Translations under genes and position numbers: made by a program
Assembly (NCBI GenBank): GCA_016713225.1
Contig: JADJPO010000001.1
Coordinates: 1,116,001-1,180,000, forward strand
DNA: 64,000 nucleotides
Origin: Kineosporiaceae bacterium
GTDB taxonomy: Bacteria; Actinomycetota; Actinomycetes; Actinomycetales; Kineosporiaceae
Direction of reading: 5' to 3'
Shown: piece after piece, positions 45,408 through 55,459 of the stretch
Layout: each line of letters starts with the position of its first letter
How positions within the stretch are numbered: the first letter of the stretch is position 1
The notes under the pieces: model-generated
The model's input: the letters and a program-made list of their open reading frames with translations, nothing else
The model's database searches: none
Told to the model about the DNA's origin: nothing

Positions 45408-46045
45408 ATGAGTGAGTTGAGGGACGGCGGGCTCGTGGTCGGGTTCGACCTCGACATGACCCTGGTCGACTCGGCCGAGGGCATCGCTGCGACGGTGGCT
45501 GCCGCACTGGCCGATTTCGGTCACGCCACGACCGCGCAGGAGGTCTGGGCGCTGAACGGTGTTCCCCTGGAGCAGACCATGACCGCGTTGGCCCCGGGCA
45601 TCGATGCCGCCGCCGCGGCCCGGCGCTATCGCGAGCTCTACCCCCGGCTCGGTGTCCCGGCGATCCGGCTGCTGCCCGGTGCGCTGGACGCCCTGGCGGC
45701 CGTCAAACGATCGGGGGCACCACCGTGATCGTCTCGACCAAGGTCGAGCGCGCCGTCCGGCTGGTGGTCGAGGCCGTGGGACTGCGGGTCGATGCGGTGG
45801 CCGGGGGACTGTTCGCGCAGGCCAAGGGCGGCTACCTGCGCGAGGTGGGTGCCCACGTGTACGTGGGTGACCACCCGGGCGACGTGCTGGCGGCACGGGC
45901 GGCCGGGGCGACGAGTGTCGCCGTGGCCACCGGCCCGCACCCGGCGTCGGCGTTGGCGGCGGCGGGCGCGGACGTCGTCCTGGCGGACCTGCTGGCCTTC
46001 CCGGGGTGGCTGGCCGGACGCGGCACGAACTCGGCCGACGTGTGA
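45408..46045 (+). pseudogene. HAD-family phosphatase (phosphoglycolate-phosphatase-like), apparent -1 frameshift
   Basis: The first frame gives motif I GFDLDMTLVDSAEG and a helical cap (EVWALNGVPLEQTMTALAPG), then stops at 45726-45728. The second frame (from about 45716) continues with TTVIVSTKVERAVRLVVEA, the motif III Lys (AQAKGGYLRE) and motif IV YVGDHPGDVLAARAAGA. Read together they form one complete HAD protein (about 212 aa). The join is at a run of five G (45713-45717), where one missing base or a -1 slip restores the frame. It may be a sequencing error, a true lesion or a programmed slip. It lies 135 bases before a cold-shock gene. Confidence 0.75.
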
Positions 46046-46180
46046 GGGCCTGGCCCGTTAGGCTTGCCCGATACGCGGTCGCCCGGTGTACCGGGACGTT
46101 CCGACCGCCCCATTGACCACTCCGCTGGGCAGACTGATCGCTGCGAGAGGCTGCTCCGTTCGACGACTCGAGGAACTGAC

Positions 46181-46564
46181 GTGCCCACTGGCAAGGTGAA
46201 GTGGTTCGACGCTGCGAAGGGCTTCGGCTTCCTGGCGAACGACGATGGCGGCGAGGTCTTCGTGCACGCCTCCGCTTTGCCGTCCGGTACCGAGACGCTC
46301 AAGCCCGGGGCACGCGTCGAGTTCGGGGTGGCCCAGGGCAAGCGAGGGCTGCAGGCGTTGTCGCTGCGGCTGCTCGACCCGATCCCGTCGGTGGCCAAGG
46401 CCACTCGCAAACCCACCGAGGACATGACGGTCATCGTCGAGGACGTGATCAAGCTGCTGGACGACGTCTCCAACAGCCTGCGTCGCGGTCGCTATCCGGA
46501 CAAGAGCCACGCCCGCAAGGTGGCGAGCGTGCTGCGCGCCGTCGCGGACGACATCGAGGCCTGA
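46181..46564 (+). CDS. cold-shock-domain protein with C-terminal extension
   Basis: 127 aa. The cold-shock domain spans residues 1-68 with RNP1 KGFGFL (13-18) and RNP2 VFVHAS (26-31), binding single-stranded nucleic acid. The extension (SVAKATRKPTEDMTVIVEDVIKLLDDVSNSLRRGRYPDKS) is the one seen in the larger actinobacterial cold-shock proteins. Start GTG 46181, with GAGGAA 6-7 bases upstream. Confidence 0.92.
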   Translation: MPTGKVKWFDAAKGFGFLANDDGGEVFVHASALPSGTETLKPGARVEFGVAQGKRGLQALSLRLLDPIPSVAKATRKPTEDMTVIVEDVIKLLDDVSNSLRRGRYPDKSHARKVASVLRAVADDIEA

Positions 46565-46608
46565 GCGCGGGCGCGACCGGCAGGGCTTTGCCTTGCTCAC
46601 CGGTGAGG

Positions 46609-48051
46609 TCACCGGCTCGGCGTCGTCCGATCGGCCCGCACCAGTCGGACCACGCCGAGCACCGTGGCGCCCGCGGCCGTAGCCGTGAGCAGGGTCGCCA
46701 GGCCCAGCCCCCACGGCCCGGACAACGGCAACACCAGGCCGATCGCCCCGCCGATCACCCAGGCCAGCTGCAACGCGGTCTCGGTGCGCGCGAAGGCCGA
46801 ACTGCGGACGGCGTCCGGCACCTCGTCCTGCACCAGGGCATCGAGACAGAGCTTGCCCAAGGACTGCGCCAGCCCGGCCGCCAGCGCCACCAGCAACACG
46901 GGCCAGAGCCCGTAGTCGAGCGAGGCCCACAGCGAGGTCAGCGTCAGGACGACGAGCAGCGCTGCCACGACCGCCTCGGGGCGACTGCGACGCACCAGTG
47001 CCCCCAAAGCGGTGCCGAGGCCACCGCCCACACCCGCCATGCCGATCACCAGGCCCACCGCGGTGGTCGCGGCCAGACCCGGGAGTGGCTCGGTGCGTAA
47101 CCGGAAGGCCAGGAACAGGGTCAGGAACCCGGTGAAGCCGCGTAGGGCGGCGTTGCCGCGCAACCCGATCACCGACCGGGTCGCCAGCGAGAACACCCGT
47201 GGCCCGGCCCATCGCCGCTCGCGCGGGGCGTCGAGCGGCCTGGTCGCCGTGGCATCCGGGGCCCGCGTGGCATCGGCCGTGTCGGCGGCGGTGTCGGCAC
47301 AGTCGTCGTCGTCCGGATGATCGGCATCGACCCGGGCGGTCAGCAACAGCGTGAGGGCCACCCCGATCAGGAACAGCACGAACGTCAGCCGCAGCGTCCA
47401 CTGTGGCCCGGCCCAGTGGGTCAGTCCCACCCCGATGGGCGCCCCGACCACCATGGCGAGGCTGCCGGCGATCGACATCCGCGCGTTCGCGCCGAGCAAC
47501 TCGGCGCCGTCCGGCAGTACCCGCGGCAGCGCGGCCGCCTTGATCACCAGATACGACTTCTGCCCCACCAGGAATCCGAAGGCCGCCGGGTACAGCGAGA
47601 ACGCGGCATCACCGTCGGCCAGCGCACTGGCCATCACCCAGGCCAGCCAGGCCCGCGCGCCCATGGTCACCCCGAGTGCGATGCGCCGGCCCCGGCGCAC
47701 CCGGTCGAGCAGCGGGCCGATCACCGGTGCCAACAGGGAGAACGGCACCATCGTGACCAGCAGCGAGGTGATCACCCGGCTGCGTGCCTGTTCGGTGGGG
47801 ACGGCGAAGAAGATCGTGCTGGCCAGGGCGGTGACGACCATGGCGTCCGCGGCCGAACTGACCAGGTGCAACTCGAGCATGCGCGCCAGGCCCGACTCGC
47901 CCGCCCCGCCGGCATGGGTTCCCCGCCGCACCGCGCGGCCGGAGGCCCGGCCGGCGCGCGCGAGCAGCGAGGTGCTGCGGCGCACCGAGCGGCCGAGCAC
48001 CCCGGGCGCCGGGCCTCGGCGCGCGGCGTCCGGCCCCGACGGGATGTCCAT
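46609..48051 (-). CDS. MFS transporter
   Basis: 480 aa with about 11-12 transmembrane helices in two halves, split by an acidic cytoplasmic loop (DADHPDDDDCADTAADTADA, about 255-275). N-terminal basic tail of about 50 residues. The helix 2-3 loop reads LLDRVRRGRRIA, as in major facilitator proteins. The homologue occupies a similar place near the cold-shock and DUF3027 genes in mycobacteria. The substrate is unknown. ATG 48051 has AGGA 8 bases before it. Confidence 0.83.
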   Translation of the reverse strand: MDIPSGPDAARRGPAPGVLGRSVRRSTSLLARAGRASGRAVRRGTHAGGAGESGLARMLELHLVSSAADAMVVTALASTIFFAVPTEQARSRVITSLLVTMVPFSLLAPVIGPLLDRVRRGRRIALGVTMGARAWLAWVMASALADGDAAFSLYPAAFGFLVGQKSYLVIKAAALPRVLPDGAELLGANARMSIAGSLAMVVGAPIGVGLTHWAGPQWTLRLTFVLFLIGVALTLLLTARVDADHPDDDDCADTAADTADATRAPDATATRPLDAPRERRWAGPRVFSLATRSVIGLRGNAALRGFTGFLTLFLAFRLRTEPLPGLAATTAVGLVIGMAGVGGGLGTALGALVRRSRPEAVVAALLVVLTLTSLWASLDYGLWPVLLVALAAGLAQSLGKLCLDALVQDEVPDAVRSSAFARTETALQLAWVIGGAIGLVLPLSGPWGLGLATLLTATAAGATVLGVVRLVRADRTTPSR

Positions 48052-48121
48052 ACCGTCATCCTGCCCCGAGCCGTCCGAACGTGCCGGGTGCCGTCCCGTG
48101 GGACAGGCCGGAAGCCCTGGC

Positions 48122-48176
48122 GAGCCCGGGTGAGCCCGGGTGAGCCTGGGTGAGCCTGGGTGAGCCTGGGTGAGCC
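48122..48176. repeat. 10-bp tandem repeat, about 5.5 units
   Basis: Units of GAGCCCGGGT then GAGCCTGGGT, in the gap between divergent genes (MFS and DUF3027). Unit number may vary between strains. Confidence 0.85.
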
Positions 48177-48197
48177 GTTGTCGGGCGGGGGCGGCGG

Positions 48198-49295
48198 ATG
48201 GGGGACAATCAGCAGGTGCCCACCAGTCTCGACGACGAGATCCCCCCCGCCCTGCCCGCTCCGGAGCTGCCTGCTGCCCTGGACGCCGCCCCCGTGCCGC
48301 CGGCGCTGGACGCCGCCCCGGTGCGGCTGGCCCTGCCCGCGGCACCGGCCGGCGCCGCGGTCGAACGGCCGGTGGACGCCGTCTGCGCGGCGGCGGTCAC
48401 CCTCGCCCGGCAGGCGGCGATCGACATCGCCGGAGCGGGCCAGGTGGGCGATCACGTCACGGTGCACGCCGAGGGCGACCGGGTCGCCACGCATCAGTTC
48501 GCCTGCCTGTCGCGCGGTTACCGAGGCTGGCGCTGGGCCGTCACCGTCTCGCGGGTGCCGCGAGCGCGGACCGCGACGGTGAGCGAGGTCGTGCTGCTGC
48601 CGGGACCGGACTCGGTGCTGGCCCCCTCGTGGCTGCCCTGGGCCGACCGGATCGCACCCGGTGACCTGGGCAGCGCCGACCAGTTGCCCTACCGCGGCGA
48701 CGACCCGCTGTTGGAGCCCGGCTACACGGCGACCGGCGAGGAGGACTCCGACCGGCTCGCGATCTGGGAGCTGGGGTTGGGGCGGGTGCGGGTGCTCTCG
48801 CCCGAGGGACGGGCGGAGGTCGCCCATCGCTGGTACTCCTCGGACCGTGGGCCGACCAGCGACGAGGCCGTGCACGCGGCGGCCGCCTGCTCGAGCTGCG
48901 GCTACTTCCTGCCGTTGGCCGGTGGGATGCGGCAGGTGTTCGGGGTGTGTGCCAACGAGTGGTCACCGTCGGATGCCCGTGTGGTGAGCGTCGACCACGG
49001 CTGCGGTGCGCACAGCGAGACCGACGTGGAGCGGGCCGCCCCCGAGACGTTGCCGCCGCCGATCCTGGACGAGACGGGTTACGAGGCTGTCGTGGTGGCA
49101 CCGCGGCAGACCGAGGGCGAGGGCTCCGAGGCTCCGGTCGAGGCTACCGAGGTCTTGGCGCAGGCCGAGGTCCCGGCGGAGGCCGAGGTCTTGGCGGAGG
49201 CCGAGGTCCTGGCGGAGGCCCCGGTGGTCCAGCCCGAGCCGGCGGCCGACGCAGAGCCTCGGGCCGAGGCTGCCGTGGCGGCCGATCAGGGGTGA
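48198..49295 (+). CDS. DUF3027 protein
   Basis: 365 aa. The conserved part (about 55-285) has the DUF3027 features: ARQAAIDIAG, GDHVTVHAEGDRVATHQFACLSRGYRGWRWAVTVSR, LLPGPDSVLAPSWLPWADRI, and a Cys pattern (ACSSCGYFLPLAGGMRQVFGVCANEWSPSDARVV, DHGCGAHS) that could bind zinc. The N-terminus is Pro/Ala-rich and the C-terminus is an acidic tail with EVLAEA-type repeats encoded by 18-bp units (about 49149-49220). Function unknown; widely conserved in actinomycetes. It is followed by the sacsin-like ATPase in the same orientation. Confidence 0.85.
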   Translation: MGDNQQVPTSLDDEIPPALPAPELPAALDAAPVPPALDAAPVRLALPAAPAGAAVERPVDAVCAAAVTLARQAAIDIAGAGQVGDHVTVHAEGDRVATHQFACLSRGYRGWRWAVTVSRVPRARTATVSEVVLLPGPDSVLAPSWLPWADRIAPGDLGSADQLPYRGDDPLLEPGYTATGEEDSDRLAIWELGLGRVRVLSPEGRAEVAHRWYSSDRGPTSDEAVHAAAACSSCGYFLPLAGGMRQVFGVCANEWSPSDARVVSVDHGCGAHSETDVERAAPETLPPPILDETGYEAVVVAPRQTEGEGSEAPVEATEVLAQAEVPAEAEVLAEAEVLAEAPVVQPEPAADAEPRAEAAVAADQG

Positions 49296-49325
49296 CGAGC
49301 GGGTCGCACCGGACAGGGCCGATCG

Positions 49326-52300
49326 ATGTCGCCCGCTGAGCGCGACCCGGACGACCTCGGTCAGATCGCGGCCTCGATCCGCGACCGGGTGCTGGCCGGG
49401 TGGGCGGCGTCCCCGGTGCGGTTCCGCGAGGACGCCAATGCCGAGGAGGACTACGCGCTCGGGGGGTACCGCGATCGGGTGCTGGTCGAGCTGGCCCAGA
49501 ACGCCGCGGACGCCGCCGCGCGAGCCGGCGTCCCCGGTCGGCTGCTGTTCGCCCTGCGCGAGCTGGACGGCGGCCCGGTGCTGGTCGCCGCGAACACCGG
49601 CGCCGGGCTGGATTCCGCTGGGGTGCAGTCGTTGTCGACGCTGCGCGCATCGTCCAAGCGGGACGACGCGCCCCACGGCGCGACGGCGGTTGCCGACGTC
49701 CCGCCGGGTGGCGAGGGAGCCGACCCCACGGGCCCGGGGTCCCGTGCGGTGGGCCGCTTCGGGGTCGGGTTCTCTGCCGTGCTCGCGGTCACCGATGAGC
49801 CGGCTGTGCTGTCGCGAGCGGGCGGGGTGCGATTCTCCCGCGAGGACACCCACGACCTGGTGACCCACACCGCCGCCGGCTCACCTGGCCTGGCGGCCGA
49901 GCTGGCCCGGCGCGACGGCCACGTGCCGGTGCTGCGGCTGCCGTTCGCGGCATCCGGTGAGCCACCAGCCGGGTACGACACCGTGGTCCTGCTCCCGGTG
50001 CGCGACGGGGCAGCCGACGATCTGGTGCGCAGGTTGCTGGCCGAGCTGGACGACGCCCTGCTGCTGGCGCTGCCGCACCTGGTCGAGGTCCGGCTCGAGG
50101 TGGACGGCGCGGTCCGGCTGCTCGAAGGCGTCGAACGCCGCTGGGTCTCGTTGCGCCGCAACGGGTTCGCCGACCCGGGTGATGTCACCGACCGTCCGGT
50201 GGAGGAGCGCTCTCGTACCACCTGGTCGCTCACCTGGGCGCTGCCGCGGGACGCCTCGGCCCACCGGACGGCGCAGCGCACGGGTGTGGTCCACGCCCCG
50301 ACACCCACCGACGAACCCCTCGGTCTGCCGGGCCTGCTGATCGCGAGCTTCCCGCTGGACCCCTCTCGGCGCCACGTCGCCCCCGGCCCGGCCACGGACG
50401 CCCTGGTGGCTCAGGCGGGTCAGGCCTATGCCGATCTGGTGGCGGGCCTGGTCGCTGACGAGGTCGCGGCCGTGGCGGAGGACGCGGCCGACTCGGCCGG
50501 AACAGCCTGGCGGCTCGGGGATCTCGTGCCCACCGGGCTCCCGTCCGGGGCACTCGACGGGGCAGTGCAGGCGTCCGCGGTGAGCGCGCTGCGCCGCGCG
50601 GCGGTGTTACGTCCGGCCGAGGGCGGCCCCCCGGTGCGTCCACGAGATGCCGTTGCCCTGGCCGCACCGGCCGGAGCCGACGAGGAGCTGGTGGCGGCGC
50701 TCGCGCCGTCCGTCGCGGGCCTGGTCCATGCCCCGCGAGCGTCTGCTGCGGCGCTGGAGATCCTCGGCGTGCACCGGATGACGCTGTCCGACGTGATCGA
50801 TCAACTGCCGCTGGGGCGGACGCCGGGGCAGTGGCGCGAGCTGTACGGCGCCGTGGCCGGCCAGGCTGCCGATCCGCTGCAGCGTGAGGCCCTGGCTGCT
50901 CTGCCGGTGCCGTTGGCCGACGGTCGGGTGGTGCGCGGGGTGCGCGGGGTGGTGCTGGCCGAGCCCGGTGACCCGCTCGGCGACCGAGCGTCCCTGACCC
51001 GCGCCCTGGCGGATCTCGGAGTGCGGACCGTGCACCCCGATGCGGTGCATCCGGTGCTGGAACGCCTTGGGGCGCAGCACCTCTCGGTGTCGGCGATGCT
51101 CGGCCTGGCCGAGGTTCGGGCCGCCGTCGAGGCGAGTCTGACCGCCGCCGAGGACGGTGACCTGACGCCGGTCGACGCCGTGCTCACCCTGGTCGAGGGT
51201 GCACTGGCCGACGGCCTCGGGCTCGACGAGCAGGCACGGGTCGAGCGCTACGGCTGGCTGGGCCAGCTGGCCTTGCTCGACGCCGAGGGTGAGGTCGCCC
51301 CCGCCTGCGAACTGGTGCTGCCCGGGTCACCGGCCGAGCACGTGCTCGACCCCGAGGTGATGGCTCCGGTCGAGACCGCGTTGCTGCACCGGTGGGGCGC
51401 CCGGACGCTGCAGGCGGTCGGGGTGCTCGCCGATCTCGCCGTGATCCACGCCGCGGATCTCGACCTCGGCCTCGACCCGGCCGACGTCCCTGACGTGCTG
51501 GCGGACCTGCCCGATGTCGCGGCTTGGCTCGACATGGTGCACCGGGCCGCGGGGCGGGACGTCCTGGAGATCACGGCCGGCGACCTGGCGGCCGTGCGCG
51601 ACCTCGACGCCGTGCGCGAGGAGGCCTGGCCGCAGTTCCTCGACGTCGTGGCTCGTACCCCCGCGTTGCGCCGCGCGGTGGTGAGCCCGCTGCGGGTGAC
51701 GGTGCACACCGAACGGGGTGTGCTCGGTGAGCACGGTCAGCACGACGAGCACCGGGTGCGCGCCGTCCAGCTGCCCTCGTGGACGGCGTGGTGGTTGCGA
51801 CGCCACGTGTTCGACGATCAGGTCTGGGCCGATCCGCAGGCCGAGGACGTCGTCCGCGCCCTGCTCGACCCGCCCGCGATGCCGGTCGACGGCCTGGACG
51901 CCGAACTGCGGCGCGCGCTGGGCGGCGTCCGGCGACTGGCCGACCTCGATGCCGCGGGTACCGCCGGGCTGCTGCTCGCGGCGGCCGACGAGACGATGAG
52001 CTGGGACCTGCCGACCGCCCTGCAGGTCTGGTCGCACCTGGCCGGGGTGACGGGCGCCGTCGAGCAGCTACCGCCGCGGTTGCCGGCGCTCCTGGACGGC
52101 CAGGTGCGCGCGGTCGATCGCCACGACGTGATGGTGGTCGACGACCCCGCCTGGCTGCAGCGGGGGGATCTGGGGGCTGCCATCGTGGTCGCCCACGGCC
52201 GCGCTGCGGGGCTGGCCGATCTGCTCGACCTGCCGGTGGCCGCCGACCTGGCGGACGGTCGGCTGCGACACGAGGGCGCGGTACTCACCTCCGTGCCGGA

Positions 52301-52586
52301 CGCCGTCCGGGCCGTGCTGCCGCAGGCCCCCGAGTCCTGGTGGGAGCACGAGGAACTGCTGGTCGACGGCGTCGAGGTCGACTGGTGGGTGGAGCCGGGG
52401 GATCCGGGGGATCCGGGGCAGGTGCACGCCGCCACGCTCGAGGGCCTGGCTCGCGGTCTCGCCTGGGCTGGTGGCGCCTGGGGGCTGCGGGGTGCCGTGG
52501 CCGCCCTGCTCGAGGGCACCGTGAGCCCGGTCGAGGTGTTGCTGGACGAGGCCTTGATCGCCGGCCGGAGTCCGTCCGACAGCTGA
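49326..52586 (+). CDS. large sacsin-like / Hsp90-type GHKL ATPase
   Basis: 1086 aa. Residues 1-250 form a GHKL ATP-binding domain: N-box ELAQNAADA (55-63), G1 NTGAGL (90-95) and G2 GRFGVGF (143-149), as in sacsin and Hsp90. The remaining 830 residues are helical and Ala/Leu/Asp-rich without a known domain; the Hsp90 middle and C-terminal domains are not recognisable. Cytoplasmic. It starts 30 bases after DUF3027 and is probably cotranscribed with it. A chaperone-like role is inferred only from the ATPase family. Confidence 0.82.
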   Translation: MSPAERDPDDLGQIAASIRDRVLAGWAASPVRFREDANAEEDYALGGYRDRVLVELAQNAADAAARAGVPGRLLFALRELDGGPVLVAANTGAGLDSAGVQSLSTLRASSKRDDAPHGATAVADVPPGGEGADPTGPGSRAVGRFGVGFSAVLAVTDEPAVLSRAGGVRFSREDTHDLVTHTAAGSPGLAAELARRDGHVPVLRLPFAASGEPPAGYDTVVLLPVRDGAADDLVRRLLAELDDALLLALPHLVEVRLEVDGAVRLLEGVERRWVSLRRNGFADPGDVTDRPVEERSRTTWSLTWALPRDASAHRTAQRTGVVHAPTPTDEPLGLPGLLIASFPLDPSRRHVAPGPATDALVAQAGQAYADLVAGLVADEVAAVAEDAADSAGTAWRLGDLVPTGLPSGALDGAVQASAVSALRRAAVLRPAEGGPPVRPRDAVALAAPAGADEELVAALAPSVAGLVHAPRASAAALEILGVHRMTLSDVIDQLPLGRTPGQWRELYGAVAGQAADPLQREALAALPVPLADGRVVRGVRGVVLAEPGDPLGDRASLTRALADLGVRTVHPDAVHPVLERLGAQHLSVSAMLGLAEVRAAVEASLTAAEDGDLTPVDAVLTLVEGALADGLGLDEQARVERYGWLGQLALLDAEGEVAPACELVLPGSPAEHVLDPEVMAPVETALLHRWGARTLQAVGVLADLAVIHAADLDLGLDPADVPDVLADLPDVAAWLDMVHRAAGRDVLEITAGDLAAVRDLDAVREEAWPQFLDVVARTPALRRAVVSPLRVTVHTERGVLGEHGQHDEHRVRAVQLPSWTAWWLRRHVFDDQVWADPQAEDVVRALLDPPAMPVDGLDAELRRALGGVRRLADLDAAGTAGLLLAAADETMSWDLPTALQVWSHLAGVTGAVEQLPPRLPALLDGQVRAVDRHDVMVVDDPAWLQRGDLGAAIVVAHGRAAGLADLLDLPVAADLADGRLRHEGAVLTSVPDAVRAVLPQAPESWWEHEELLVDGVEVDWWVEPGDPGDPGQVHAATLEGLARGLAWAGGAWGLRGAVAALLEGTVSPVEVLLDEALIAGRSPSDS

Positions 52587-52592
52587 ACCGGC

Positions 52593-52826
52593 TCAGCGGC
52601 CCCGACCCGACAGCCAGCGAATCCCGATCAGCCCCAGGGCGATCCCCGGCACGGGCGTCCAGACCCACCAGCCCCGGCCCTGGTCGATCAGCTGCTCCCG
52701 CTGGATCAGGGCGATCACGAACAGCACGACCCAGACAGCGGTCAGCGTCCAGATCACGCCGCGGTCGGGCGAGGGCAGGGGCTCCGGATCCGGACGGCGT
52801 TCGGCCGAGCGGAGGTACCAGCGCAT
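52593..52826 (-). CDS. DUF2530 small membrane protein
   Basis: 77 aa. RRPDPEPLPSPDRGVIWTLTAVWV, two transmembrane helices, and GRGWWVWTPVPGIALGLIGI match DUF2530. Function unknown. It follows the first BON-OmpA gene on the minus strand after 10 bases and may be part of its transcript. It is convergent with the sacsin-like gene, 6 bases apart. Confidence 0.78.
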   Translation of the reverse strand: MRWYLRSAERRPDPEPLPSPDRGVIWTLTAVWVVLFVIALIQREQLIDQGRGWWVWTPVPGIALGLIGIRWLSGRGR

Positions 52827-52836
52827 GGGCTGCAGG

Positions 52837-54024
52837 CTACCCGTCGGTGACGGCGACGAAGACCACGCGGCGGTTGACCGCGTCGGCCAGTTCGCCGCTG
52901 CCGGTATCGAGCGGACGGCTCGCCCCGTAGCCGGTGGCGGTCAGCCTCCGGGGGGCGACCCCGGCGTCCACGATGGCCCCGCGCACGGCCTCGGCCCGGG
53001 CGCGGCTGAGCGCCAGATTGGCCGCGGCCTTGCCGTTGGCATCGGTGTGTCCCTCGATCCGCACACTCACCGTCGGGTGGGCGCGCAACAGCTCCACCGC
53101 GACGGCGATCACCGCCTGGGTCTCGGCCGTCAACTCGGAGGACTTCGGCGGGAAGGAGATCGTCGGCAGAGCCCCGATCTGCGCGGCCACCTGGTCGTCG
53201 GTGGCCTCCGCCTGCGGGTCCGAGGCGACGATCAGGGCCTGCTCCACGGCCGCCTCGCCCACCACAGCGGCGGCTGCGGTGAGGGCGGCGGTACGGGTCG
53301 CGTCGTCCGGCACGAGCGCGGCGAGCTCGAGCCGTCCGGTGCGCAACGAGACGGCGCCGGCCCGGGTGCGCGGGCCGAGGGCGACCAGCACCTGGGCGAA
53401 CGCCGGTAGGCCCTCGTCGCCGGCCTCGGGATCCTCGATCAGCTCATCGCGGATGTCCTCGGCCGTGAAGGTCTTCCGCAACGAGCCCAGAAGCTGATCA
53501 TGGGTGGCCCGGGACGGCACGCTCCCCAGCAGCACCACGCGCCCGTCGTCCAGGGTGGCCCCGAGCGCGGCCAGGTCCGCGAGCGGCACCGTGGGTGCGC
53601 CCACGGCCCCTCCGGCTGTGGTGGGGCCGATCGTCGCCGGTGGCGACGTGGCACCGCGTCCGGACGACGCCCCCGTGACCGGGATGACCGAGTAGACGCC
53701 GGGTACCTCGAGCACCGTCTCGGTGATCTCGCCGACATCCTCCGTGCCGGCGGGCACGGTGAGCGTGACATCGCGTCCTCGTACCGTCACCGTGACGTCG
53801 GGGTGCCCGGCGGCGGACAGGGCGGCCCGGGTCCGTTGGGTCAGATCGGACTCCAGCGCGGGCCGCACCAGCAGGAACTGACCGGCCACGGCACCCCCCA
53901 GGCCGAGCACGACGACGGCCGTCACCAGCGGGGCGATCCGTCGGGGACTGCGCTCATAGGCGCGACCACGGCGAACCAGCTGGGTCGTGCGCTCCGGTGT
54001 GGTGGCCAGGTCGGGCGCTGCCAT
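52837..54024 (-). CDS. BON-OmpA family membrane protein, module copy 1
   Basis: 395 aa. A basic N-terminus, one transmembrane helix (about 32-54), a BON-like domain (about 60-115, VTVTVRGRDVTLTVPAGTEDV), a Gly/Thr linker, a second BON-like region, and an OmpA peptidoglycan-binding domain (about 285-393: ISFPPKSSELTAETQAVI, VRIEGHTDANGKAAANLALSRARAEAV, ATGYGASRPL, NRRVVF). The plan resembles mycobacterial ArfA/OmpATb. It would link the membrane to the wall. It follows its helix-hairpin-helix partner after 3 bases. Confidence 0.85.
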   Translation of the reverse strand: MAAPDLATTPERTTQLVRRGRAYERSPRRIAPLVTAVVVLGLGGAVAGQFLLVRPALESDLTQRTRAALSAAGHPDVTVTVRGRDVTLTVPAGTEDVGEITETVLEVPGVYSVIPVTGASSGRGATSPPATIGPTTAGGAVGAPTVPLADLAALGATLDDGRVVLLGSVPSRATHDQLLGSLRKTFTAEDIRDELIEDPEAGDEGLPAFAQVLVALGPRTRAGAVSLRTGRLELAALVPDDATRTAALTAAAAVVGEAAVEQALIVASDPQAEATDDQVAAQIGALPTISFPPKSSELTAETQAVIAVAVELLRAHPTVSVRIEGHTDANGKAAANLALSRARAEAVRGAIVDAGVAPRRLTATGYGASRPLDTGSGELADAVNRRVVFVAVTDG

Positions 54025-55090
54025 GGTTCAGGAGTTCTCTCTGCCGATCATCAGGCCACCGGCGAGCGTTGCAGCGCCGTCCGAATCGCCCTGCAACAGC
54101 AGGGCCGCCTGCACCGACCAGGTGGTCAGGGTGGGTGGGGCGGTCAGGTCGGCGTCGGCGAGGATCTGGCGCAGTTCCTCGTCGCGCACCGCCGCCAGCT
54201 GGGTGTAATTGGTGACGCCTGCGGCCTTCAGCGCGTCGGCCATCGCGGCGTCCACGCCGTGGATCCGTTCCAGGTCCTCCTCCGCGGCGGGGGCGACGCT
54301 GGTCCAGGAAGGCCCCTCGGGGTGCGCGGTGGTGCGGAAGGCCGCCCCGGGACCGGACGGCGGGTGGGCGACGGGGTGGGAGCCGCGGCCTCGGGGGGCA
54401 GCGTGATCGGAGTCGTGGGTGGGGTGGAGTCGGCCTTGGGTGTGATGGCCGACTCCGGACCGGCCTCGGTGGCCGGGCGGCGCTCGACGGAGGTCGCCTC
54501 ATCGCCGGAACCGTCGCCGTCCGAGGGCTCGGTCGAGCGCTCGGCCTGGGCCTGCTCGACCAGCTCGGCGGCCTTGGTCGCCCAGAACGCGATACCGGGT
54601 GCCGATCGGATGCGGTTGACGCGGAGCGCCCGGCGCAGCTGGTCCTCGGAGGCGTTGGCCACGGCGAAGAACGAGCCGATGCCCTCGGTGGCGAGTGCCG
54701 CCGCCATCTGGGGGGTGACGCCGTCGATGAGCGTCAGATCGTCCATCAAGGCCGGCTCGGACGGCCCGGTGGTCTCTGTGGCGGGGTGGTCGCCCGGCGG
54801 GTTCGCGTTCACGGCTGCTCCGGTGGTCTCGTCGTCGACCGTGGTGGAGTGCTCGGGGGCGATGGCCGCGACGATGCGCGGCGCGTCCTGCGCGGACGGT
54901 GGTTCCGCGGCGCCGATCAGGGCTGCGGAGCCAGAGGTGGCCGATTCTGATGCGCCGTCGTGGTGGCCCGGCTCGCCCCCGTGCGGGTCCGGTGCCTCCT
55001 CGTCTGCCTCCTCGTCGAGGTGCGGTTTGTCGTCGTCGGTGTTCGTCGGTGCGGTCTCGTGGGAGTCCGGCGTGTCGGCGGCGGCCACGC

Positions 55091-55150
55091 CAGCGACGTC
55101 GGGGCCAGCAACGTCGGGGCCAGCGACGTCGGGGCCAGCGACATCGGGCG
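55091..55150. repeat. 15-bp tandem repeat, 4 units, inside module copy 1
   Basis: CAGCGACGTCGGGGC and variants; on the minus strand it encodes PDVAG repeats in the acidic linker. Confidence 0.85.
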
Positions 55151-55459
55151 CAGCGTGACGTCGGGCGCGCTCGGCCTCGTCGCGGCCGTCCGGGTGGCCG
55201 TGCTCGATGGCCGGGGAGGGGACCGAGGCCATGGGCACGGTGTCGGGAGCGATCGACGGCGATGGGAGCAGCGCCGTGGCCGTGACCGTCGTCCCGTTGC
55301 GAGCCGTCGCGTCAACGGGCTGGCGGCGCAGGTCGAACGCCTCGCGTTCGGTGGCTGCGGGTTCGAATCCGGTCGGGGCGAGGGTGGGTGCTGCGGTGGC
55401 AGGTGCTGCCGGCTCTGGCGTGGCCGGCTCGGGCACGGTCGGTTCCGGCATGGAGTTGG

